Source: Branchiostoma lanceolatum
Lineage: Eukaryota; Chordata; Leptocardii; Amphioxiformes; Branchiostomatidae
Direction: 5' to 3'
DNA: 64,000 nucleotides
NCBI RefSeq assembly: GCF_035083965.1
Contig: NC_089731.1
Coordinates: 2,953,001 to 3,017,000, forward strand
Shown here: positions 56,492-64,000 of the stretch, in pieces
Numbering within the stretch: position 1 is the stretch's first letter
How the letters are laid out: each line of letters begins with the position of its first letter
The notes under the pieces: model-generated
Databases searched by the model: none
What the model was told of the DNA's origin: nothing
The model's input: only the letters and a program-made list of their open reading frames with translations
Translations under genes and position numbers: made by a program

Positions 56492-56639
56492 CTGTAAATC
56501 CAAAGTAGCCTAAATTACATTCAGGCACAAAAGGTTACAACAGTTCCCACTTTTGGCACCCTAGCATAGTTGTGTGCGATATAAAACATAACAGTGAAGA
56601 ACAAGATCATAACATATACATGTACCAAGGACACATACA

Positions 56640-56870
56640 TGTACCAGGGGGCCAAAATCGACCTTGACCGTTGTCCTCCCAAGACCAACTCACATACCAA
56701 ATATTATTACAATGTATCGAGAAGTGCTTTACTTATGCTGACAACAAATATCCGGAAACACTCAAATAGACCCAAAATAATACCTCTAGTTTTCATGGAG
56801 GTAATAACAAGAACAACAGAGAAAGAGGGAAAAAACACCGATATCAAAATACCGCCAACGACGTAGAGCT
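56640..56870 (+). repeat. Dispersed repeat (GGCCAAAATCGACCTTGACC family)
   Basis: Parallels 21088-21250: AAATCGACCTTGACCGTTGT, CCAAGACCAACTCACATACC, GCTGACAACAAATATCC then GAAACAC. Confidence 0.6.
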
Positions 56871-57320
56871 ACGTACCGTTGAAAGCGGGTTAAAGCTAAG
56901 AAGACTGGATGCCATGCTAATATCAAAAAGCCGGTCGTGTAGCCTGTATTGAGACTTTTAGAAGTATGTTTGGGGCAATAAAAATGCTTTGTTGGTGTCT
57001 ATTCATTTGAAAACACACCTTCTCTTCTTCACTGAATCACTTATACACTTTAGATTTTGGTAGTGTAACAACGTTTATATCTAAACATTACCACTATAAC
57101 CCCAGTAACATACCCAATACCGGCCAAGCAGTAAGGAAGAAGAATATGGAAAAAAAGGTAAAGAATTGGCCCGGAGAGTAACGGGAATTTCATCGTGTTA
57201 ACTACGCGAGCAAATGTTACCCTATGCTATGGTCGCCAACCTCCACTGGCAAATCATTATCTCTATTTGGCTATCGTAATCATTCAGCTAGCGTAGTTAG
57301 TATGTTGTAGACCACCTTAC

Positions 57321-57419
57321 CTCTTACCTTGACAACGCTGTGCTCCGTGGCACGCCAGCAGCGCACACCCACACTGCTGTGTTTGTAAAGAGCAACAAAC
57401 GGACTGGGACTGTTGTTGT
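57321..57419 (-). CDS. Candidate exon of the same unidentified gene (exon b)
   Basis: Between acceptor CCTGTAG and two adjacent donors (GTAAGAG, then GTAAGG). Frame NNSPSPFVALYKHSSVGVRC then WRATEHSVVK. With the second donor the phase runs into exon c as SVVKVRGACPSID. No family recognised; low complexity is not the cause. Confidence 0.4.
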
Positions 57420-57766
57420 CTACAGGTCAGTCTCCATGGAGACGTTCGATCAACCGCCGTTGAGCTGTGATTGTTTCCCTGCCAACGCCATAGAGACAGG
57501 TTTGTTCTAGAACGGACCGTTTTGTTGTGATGAACGTGGAGACGCTGCTAGCGAGGATGTGACCGTCTCCTCTGTAGGATGTATCAAATTGAAAACCTGC
57601 CGTTTTGAATACCTTCTCAAAAAAAGGTGATGTTTTCGGGAGTGTGTGTCTGTGTGTCTGTGTGTGTGTGAACACGATAACTTGAGAAGGCCTGGATGGA
57701 TTAACTTGAGTGAGTGGGTAAGTCTTCACGAGCTCTCGAAATGATTAAATGTTGGCCCCCCTGGCC

Positions 57767-57925
57767 GCTTCGATACCTCATTTACACCTGAGTAAATCAG
57801 GGTAAGGAAAGTCATGTAAAGTGCCTTTCCAATGGCAAAACATAGGGGCATATCAGTGGTATTGAACTCGGGACCTCTTGGTTCTGGACGGAACACCCTA
57901 CCGATTGCGCCACACGATGCTGATA
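57767..57925 (-). repeat. tRNA-derived SINE, minus strand
   Basis: Reverse strand begins TGTGGCGCAATCGGTAGGGT (A-box-like) and has GGTCCCGAGTTCAATACCAC (B-box-like). The rest (CATGACTTTCCTTACCCTGA) is non-tRNA. A true tRNA gene is unlikely because no cloverleaf can be closed. Confidence 0.65.
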
Positions 57926-58165
57926 TTCAATGTTTGTTTTCAGTCCGTGAGGTAAAACGAGCATTAGTAAAAATCTTAAGTTTCTGATAAACGTTTCAAA
58001 TTGTAATGATAACTGCTACAATACACACACAGATTTTCATCACGCAAGAGTGTGATACAGAAATAGGAAAACAATAAGCGATAACGTTAATCTGAAATAT
58101 GGTAATCCGGATAAAAACGTATTAAGATAAGCTGAGGTTTCAAAAAAGTAAAGTGCGATACTGAC

Positions 58166-58327
58166 CTTGGTGCTGATCACCCCATCTGGAGTAGAGAACA
58201 CCGTGCACTTTTCATATGGATCGCTAGAGGCCGCTGCGGCATTGTGTTGTTCACATCGGGACATGACGATGTTACGGGCTATAGATCCCACCCCCGAGGG
58301 GCTGATTATGTAGACATTCATAATAAT
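58166..58327 (-). CDS. Candidate exon of the same unidentified gene (exon a)
   Basis: After acceptor TTCCACTAG: MNVYIISPSGVGSIARNIVM, SRCEQHNAAAASSDPYEKCT and VFSTPDGVISTK, up to donor GTCAGT. The protein-like composition and clean splice sites suggest a real exon. It may contain the start codon (58321) or be internal. Its phase 0 end does not fit exon b directly, so an unseen exon must lie between, or they belong to different genes. Confidence 0.5.
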
Positions 58328-58399
58328 CTAGTGGAAGATAACAACCCCTTATGGAGTTAGTACTCCGTTAAAGTCAGCATTTAACCAGAGCAGCAACTT

Positions 58400-58470
58400 G
58401 CTATACTGGACTGTCAACATTATTTGTCTGTCCTTTTTATGTTACTACGGGCAAGAAATTGCTAAATACT
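58400..58470 (+). repeat. LINE-tail-like fragment
   Basis: TTTGTCTGTCCTTTTTATGT...ACGGGCAAGAAATTGC, related to 13650-13735. Confidence 0.35.
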
Positions 58471-58471
58471 T

Positions 58472-59929
58472 ATCATTATCATCACTGATTATTCAAATAT
58501 GTTCTTACGCTCTACCGGGCTCCGCTGATCGCTGGAAAAATAGACGAATTAGGCCAAATAGAGTGAATGGTATGCTAAGGGAGTAGAGGCTAATACGTTC
58601 GTTTACATCTAATTTCGCGGTAGGACGTTAAGGATACGTTAGTGGCGTTTTACGTTGAAACAACTGCTTGCTTGTTTGTTAGTTTGTAGTAACGCAATAT
58701 AAGACAGGAAGACTCAGTTTTACGGTGTCGCGGTGGAGAGTTCACCGCAAATATTGCTGGAAACAAGCAAAAGTAAACCACTAGAATTTCTAGAGTAACA
58801 GTACTCTCGAAATAAAGACAAGCGATACACCATAGTTCCAGTTACGCTTGTTTCCATTATTCTTTCTAGCCAACATTACACAAAGGTGGCTGATAGAAAA
58901 CACAGCCACAGAGGAGATTGTCAGAATGGGAATATAAACATGTTCCATGGTTAAATAATCGACAGAACAGGCATCTTTCCACAAAATCGCTGTCCTTTCT
59001 GCATTCAATGTAAAAGGTCAGCATGAAAAATACAAAATGTTTCACATTTCTAATATTGCACATGGTGTTCCCTTTCCATCTATTAACCAGGTTTTAAAGA
59101 TTGTCCAACATCATATTACCACAAGTACAAGTACATACACCTATTAACTAAAGCTCTTATTCCAACACAACCTAGACAGAATTTACTACATGTTTTGTCA
59201 GACGATTTCAATACATGCTGGGGGTTAAGGCTGAAAAGTGTTACATTGTTCCTAGGCTGTGAGAGAACATTAGGTTTAGGATTAAATCCTGAAATATAGC
59301 ATGCTATGGCTTAAGGGGGATAACCCCCTTCCTAACAGGGCTTACCGGTAACTGATAAATGCACAACACCTTGCAGAAATCTCCCCCAACCCGCTGACTA
59401 GAGAAACGCATTATGTACATCAGTATGTTGTCAATAACAGCCTGTAGTCTCTACCAGACTAACTATGTTGGCTAAAGGGAGAATAGTTTGCCAGGGCAGT
59501 TTGACCACCATAGGGTCCAATTTGCCTGCGCAGTTAGGAAAAATGTTACCCTAACTGCAGGCTTTCTCTCTCTCTATCATTAATTAATTCGTCCTATTTC
59601 TGCCATATTCTACAATCCATAACCTTTTAAGGAAGGCATTCACTCACTCACACATGACCCATGACCTCAGTAGTCATAGGGGCGTCATGAAAGCCAGCCG
59701 CAATGATCCGTGCCCATCCTGATCTGTCAAGGAAGGCATTGTTGGAGGCTAATCGGTCAATAACTTTGGGCTACTTGCACTTCTGGTTTCACAAGTCCAT
59801 GGGTCACATTATACAGTCACTGTCAAAGTCATGTTTACACCTACGAAAAAACATGTGCAACGATTTGACATTGCTTCACATACAATATCAGGGCTCCAAA
59901 GGCAACTATACAAGCCAAGGGCAGTCTGT
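58472..59929. other. Intergenic DNA, nothing recognised
   Basis: AT-rich, no exon-like sequence, no terminal inverted repeats that I can see. Confidence 0.4.
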
Positions 59930-60665
59930 TATACCGATGTATGCAGATGTAATCTTCTGGAGTGGGCTGTTATATGTCATATATTCCCGCGGGACTGGCC
60001 CTGTACAACATACGCCTGCAGGACTGTTCACTGTATGTACAATAAAGGTCATCATTCATTATACATCGTACTCATGCAGGACTGCTCAATTTACATCCAA
60101 CGTCTGCGGGACTGTTCCCTTTTATACATCGCCCTTTTGTGGGACATCTTACATTGAATGTCTGCGGGACTGTTCATTTTACATCATACTTTTGCGGGAC
60201 ATTTTACATTGAACGTTTGCGGGATTGTTAATTTTACATCGCATTTTTGTGGGGCATTTGTAATAGTGTTACATTGGACATCTGCGAGACTGTTAATGTT
60301 ATATAGTACTGCTGCTTGACTGTCTGTTGATGTTGTACTCCTGGGGGACCGTTCATTATACCTCCTACTCTTGTTGGGCTTTTGTCAGACGTTGTACCCC
60401 TATACGTCATACTTCTGCAGGACTGTTCATTATACGTCATACTATGGTCATACCCATGAAGGATTGCGCATATCAATCAAATTGTACATCACTTATATAC
60501 GGGACTGTCCATTACACACCCTACTCTTGTGGGACTCCTTGTTACAAAGGTTGTATCCCTACAGGACTGTCCATAATATCAATAAATGTCTTTCAAAACT
60601 CCTGTAGGACTGTTCATTATATACCATACTACAAAGGGACTGTTCATTATACATCATACTCCTGG
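59930..60665 (-). repeat. Minisatellite overlapping the DHHC stop codon
   Basis: Plus-strand unit GGGACTGTTCATTATACATC then ATACTCCTG, 30-65 bp, more than 12 imperfect copies. Read on the minus strand the last unit is CAGGAGTATGATGTATAATG, i.e. the final codons (QEYDV) and stop of the palmitoyltransferase. Confidence 0.9.
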
Positions 60666-61477
60666 GGGTTGCTGATAGTCTGAGGGTCGGGTGCAGCTTG
60701 GCATGGACAGAGCCACATGAGAGAGTTTCCTCGGCCGAACACCTCGGCCAGAAGCGCCATCTTGGGTTTCCGGGGCCGCTCTCTCTCCCTCCCGCGCTTC
60801 TGGATCTGTTCCACGGCCGTCTCGTCCGTAAAGATGGCGGAGAGTTGATCGCACATTATGGCGGAGACGAACAGCCCAAAGAGAATGGCCTCCACGGTGA
60901 GAATGATAGAGTGCACGATGCGCGTTTGTCTGCCCAGGTGGTCTACCTTACACCCGGGCCCGGTACACTCGATCACCCAAGAGATCACCACCAACATGAG
61001 CGCGTAGCAGCACGCCAGTCCCGTGTAGAACAGGAACTGGATGAAGAATTTCTGGTTGAGCTCGCCCACACAGTTATTAATCCAGGGACAGTGGTGGTCC
61101 ATGCGGCGGATACACCGCCTACAGATCTTACAGTGGTGGGCTCTGGGCGGCCGGTACGCGTCGCAGCGAGCGCACACCGTCCAGTCTTCCTCTTTCTCCG
61201 ACAGTTTTCTCTTCCCAGCCGAACGAACGTCCGAGAAGTCAATGTTGTTGGCAGGGAGGGGCACGATCCCCGGGTCCGAAAACACTGCTCGCAGGTGCGC
61301 TAGGGTGAGCAGAAACACGACGATGTTGAACAGAACGACGTGGAAAGCGCCCCACAAGTTCGTCGTCATGGTAGGGATCGCCAAGTGTCGAACCACGACG
61401 TAATCCGCGTAGAAAACGGCGGCGTAAGTGATGATGATACATATGATCCCGCAAGGATCTGTCCGGAACACCGCCAT
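60647..61477 (-). CDS. DHHC palmitoyltransferase, ZDHHC3/7-like, single exon
   Basis: 276 residues, uninterrupted. Protein S-acyltransferase of Golgi/ER type. Four membrane spans are visible: about 9-29, 44-65, 146-172 and 188-212. The DPG motif is at 68-70. The zinc-binding cysteine-rich domain, about 102-137, contains CARCDAYRPPRAHHCKICRR and DHHC at 127-130, with CPWINNCVG. A TTxE-like TDETAVEQI follows span 4. The closest families I know are vertebrate ZDHHC3/ZDHHC7 (RDGCGIACAIVTW resembles RTDPCGIICIIIT) and the insect GABPI type. Vertebrate relatives have introns, so the intronless form may be a retrocopy or intron loss; no poly(A) tract or flanking repeat proves it. The start ATG lies in a TISU element. 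The stop is inside a minisatellite. Confidence 0.93.
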   Translation of the reverse strand: MAVFRTDPCGIICIIITYAAVFYADYVVVRHLAIPTMTTNLWGAFHVVLFNIVVFLLTLAHLRAVFSDPGIVPLPANNIDFSDVRSAGKRKLSEKEEDWTVCARCDAYRPPRAHHCKICRRCIRRMDHHCPWINNCVGELNQKFFIQFLFYTGLACCYALMLVVISWVIECTGPGCKVDHLGRQTRIVHSIILTVEAILFGLFVSAIMCDQLSAIFTDETAVEQIQKRGRERERPRKPKMALLAEVFGRGNSLMWLCPCQAAPDPQTISNPQEYDV

Positions 61478-61481
61478 CTTG
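61470..61481 (-). promoter_or_regulatory. TISU/YY1-type start element of the DHHC gene
   Basis: Minus strand CAAGATGGCGGT, 11 of 12 matches to SAASATGGCGGC with the ATG as start codon. Supports the chosen start and a short 5' UTR. Confidence 0.6.
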
Positions 61482-63459
61482 CTTGGTTTTCCTTCTGCTA
61501 ATTAGGACCAGGGCTGGCTCTTGTAGCATTTTTAATGCCTAAAAACTTTCCATTTTACTTGAATGTTACTTAAAAAATAATGCTTAGCCGCATTCATTTT
61601 GGAGCACGTAAAACTATGGAGTCTATTCCTTTAAAGTTTTTTAAACTATATGGAATAATACAGTTGGATTTGTATTAATCGCGGACCCAAATTATAGGCA
61701 CTGCTTAAAATATACACAGAACACACCCTAAGAGTGACAAATGACCTGTGGTAACCCCTGGGACATGGTGATTCATGCTGCCACGCCTAGCAACGGCAAC
61801 TATTCACTCCTAATCCCACAGATGGGACTTTTACTTGTCTGTCATTCATCAACGAATAGGACTGTTGACCTAGTCTCCTGCGCAGACTATCCGTCTGGGT
61901 GGTTGGAACTTTGCTATGGTTTCTGTGTTAGACGTTTTGAAGATGATCTACAGATACAGTCGTGAATGCTCTTGAACCTGTAAACAAATACTCAAAGGAT
62001 GTCCTTTTTTCCCCACAGGGCAAATGTCTGCTACTCCCCTTCTTTATTTATAAAGTTGTTTTTTTCTAATTTCAAATTCGGACATATGTGTTCATGAAGA
62101 TGAAACATACAGAAACACGAGTATTGCCATTGTGCATTTATTTACATGTTGACTGTATTTTATATCAAGTACATTCGACTGTGCAACTGTCTACGAGGAA
62201 AATCTATATAAATACAATAAAGATAAAGCTAATTCAACCTCCTAGTCTCTCATCATGGATTTTTGAGGAATGTCAGAACATACCCTACCACATTACATAC
62301 ACAAAAAGTTTTGACCGTTTCATACATTGTTAATTATGGCTAACCTACCAATTAGACAAATAGCTTCCTAAAAGCTTGGCCTGATGTGGCTTTGGTCCTC
62401 AAGTGGAATGTATCTATCTAAAAGGACAACATGAGTAAACATGCACATAACGTTTTCCTACACTATACAACATTCGAAACATTTAACTTTTTAAATAATG
62501 CCAAACTGTACACACTACAAATGTAGTACAGTTACCCCCTTCCCATTTGTTAGTGGGACAATCCTACAACTTACAAGAATGGTAGCCTAAAAGAGGCAGC
62601 CAACAATAAAACGGAGTGCAGTGAAATGTGATATGTCAATCATCATTTTAAAAAAGCACATTATAAGCCACCCAAAGTCCAACTTGTAGAGTCTGATAAG
62701 GAGGCAACAAGAATGGTGAGAACGTCATAATGGTGCCTGTACTGGGGCAAGAACCCAAAATAAGGTTAGCCTCCATAGCAGGCTCTCTATGCCTTTTTTT
62801 TGGCTTATGATACACTTTTGCTGATGACTTCTTTTTGTACTGGGTCGTTTGTGTAGCCAGCCTGAAACCATTTGGCCCGGTCTAAATGTGTCAGTAAGTC
62901 ATCAGTAAAAAGTATATCATAAGCCCCCCAAAAGGCCTGGAGAACTATGGAGGCTGAAATAAGGTTAGCCCTCCCATGTCTATTCTGAGGTACATTTGTA
63001 CTTTATATTATATATAAACTACATGTTAAGAATTCAGTCGGGAAATGTTGTCAAAATGTGGCTGTAAGTTAGGTTAACCTAGGAGTGCATCCCTGCACCA
63101 AGTGTTTAACCCCCACCCTGCTAAGGGCACACCCTCCTGTATTGCTGGTGCACTGATAGCAGCAGATTGCCCAGCCCCCCCCCCCCGACCCTCCCCACAT
63201 TACATCCAGAACAGGGCTGTCTCAAGCTTTAATTTTGTTTCTGTCCCCCTCATTGTTTGGGGGCATATGTTGTTAATGTTTGCTGTTAAGTCTGTCATTT
63301 TGAGTTTCCAACACTGCATTTTCAATAATTTCATGTCATGAAGCTCAGATATTTTGGACAGATGGGGTGAAATTTTTGGCCGTCCCAAGAAGAAAATATC
63401 TGTCTCGGGCTCCTAGAGACAGCCCTGATTCAGAACGATCCTAAGCGGGTTCTACTTCG
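61482..63459. other. Intergenic DNA between DHHC and UBA genes
   Basis: No exon-like sequence seen. Contains the MITE at 62768-62955 and a poly-C run near 63176-63186. The segment next to 63460 is the likely 3' UTR of the UBA gene (minus strand). Confidence 0.45.
62768..62955. mobile_element. MITE, AGCCTCCATAG ends, 10-bp flanking repeat
   Basis: 188 bp; AGCCTCCATAG and CTATGGAGGCT at the ends, inner GCTTATGATACACTTTT / AAAAGTATATCATAAGC inverted. AAATAAGGTT occurs on both sides (62758-62767, 62957-62966). Confidence 0.85.
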
Positions 63460-63698
63460 TTAAAACTTTAGAGACCTCGCCAGCAGGGCCATGGTCGCCA
63501 TGTCTACGTTGCCATTGGTTCTTCCTAGTTCCTCGATGGCCTGTCGTCGTGGAAACCCGAGCTGGACGAGTTTGGCGATGTCTTCCTCTGGAAACGGTGC
63601 TTTCGGCGCCGTGCCTGACGCGGCTGGAGGCGAGGCCACTGATGTGGTGCCATTGACATTGTTGGAACTGCTGGCTGCGGCACCAGATCGAGAGGGCC
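63460..63698 (-). CDS. UBA-domain protein, last exon; probable DDI (partial gene)
   Basis: After acceptor TTTTCACAG the exon enters two nucleotides into a codon: PSRSGAAASSSNNVN, a Ser/Ala-rich linker, then a UBA domain, PFPEEDIAKLVQLGFPRRQA, IEELGRTNGNVDMATMALLA and RSLKF, stop at 63460-63462. It has the MGF-like loop (LGF) and the helix-3 NGNVDMA..LL pattern of ubiquitin-binding UBA domains. It resembles the C-terminal UBA of yeast Ddi1 (FPEQTIKQLMDMGFPR), a ubiquitin-directed aspartic protease that also has UBL and RVP domains. Linkage to DNAJC16 (human DDI2 is close to DNAJC16) supports DDI, but the diagnostic protease domain lies outside the window, so another UBA protein remains possible. 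Confidence 0.75.
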
Positions 63699-64000
63699 CT
63701 GTGAAAACAATAAAACAGTCTTACATCGTCAAGTTTCATCAAGTCATTGGATAACATAGTTCTTTACACACAACCTGCACACAATCACCTGCCAATGTTT
63801 TGGTGATCATCGGTCACCTTGCTAACTGGTTCTAGTTCTTCTTTGCTCTGCAGCTAGTTGTCACTGCTGCAGTGGGAAAAATGCAGTCCGAAATGTGACT
63901 GAGTCACCAGAACGCTGGTAGGTGATTATGTACAGGTTGTGTGTAAAGAACTGTGTTATGCGAGCTTACATTTGCGTCCAAAGAAAGGTGAACTGCTGAA
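63699..64000 (-). other. Intron of the UBA gene
   Basis: No exon seen. Contains a decayed inverted repeat: TAGTTCTTTACACACAACCT near 63758 and AGGTTGTGTGTAAAGAACTG near 63935, probably MITE ends. Confidence 0.5.

Noticed and set aside
57767-57925. tRNA gene on the minus strand
   Set aside because: A- and B-box-like blocks are present but no cloverleaf closes and the spacing and tail fit a tRNA-derived SINE.
61041-61403. Plus-strand open frames of 120-201 codons opposite the DHHC gene
   Set aside because: Antisense to a conserved enzyme; high GC explains the lack of stops.

Overview
This is eukaryotic nuclear DNA, and everything points to a cephalochordate (amphioxus, Branchiostoma-like). 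The genes are chordate-type with many short exons and GT-AG introns. The non-coding DNA is full of palindromic non-autonomous DNA transposons, tRNA-derived repeats and minisatellites. I see no bacterial genes, no rRNA or true tRNA gene, no CRISPR array, and no retrovirus-like or other capsid-bearing fossil.

Layout. (1) 1-670, plus strand: the last exon of a fibrinogen-related (FReD) gene, preceded by decayed tandem copies of its own acceptor and exon start. (2) 2200-27868, plus strand: a complete CAMTA transcription-factor gene that I assemble from 22 coding exons. The phases close exactly (4416 nt, 1471 residues), with CG-1, TIG/IPT, ankyrin and IQ modules. (3) 27869-34550: candidate 3' UTR and intergenic DNA rich in MITEs and minisatellites. 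(4) 34550-41900, plus strand: two tandemly duplicated C2H2 zinc-finger genes with paralogous 5' exons. One has at least 7 fingers and a frameshifted, decayed end; the other has 14 fingers. (5) 43564-52190, plus strand: a complete DNAJC16 (ERdj8) gene in 15 exons (2334 nt, 777 residues). (6) 56339-58327, minus strand: three candidate exons of a gene I do not recognise. (7) 60647-61477, minus strand: a single-exon DHHC palmitoyltransferase. (8) 63460-63698, minus strand: the last exon of a UBA-domain gene that looks like DDI. In human, CAMTA1, DNAJC16 and DDI2 all lie on 1p36, so this looks like ancient linkage.

The outstanding feature is not a gene. At least a dozen exon boundaries, in three or four unrelated genes, are overlapped by tandem repeats whose unit contains the splice site plus some adjoining coding sequence. 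In CAMTA, about 46 decoy copies of the exon-6 acceptor and exon start fill 3.1 kb directly before the true exon. Similar arrays sit at CAMTA exons 3, 8, 10, 12, 15 and 16, at DNAJC16 exons 4, 6, 10, 12 and 14, at the FReD last exon, and even over the stop codon of the DHHC gene. This matches what I recall of amphioxus intron-exon-boundary minisatellites ('mirages', described at Adh), but the density here is striking and raises the question of how correct splice sites are chosen.

Functionally the window mixes independent housekeeping and regulatory genes and is not an operon-like unit. CAMTA and the DHHC gene both start inside a TISU/YY1-type element (AAGATGGCGG). CAMTA also has a perfect NRF-1 site 36 bp upstream of its ATG.
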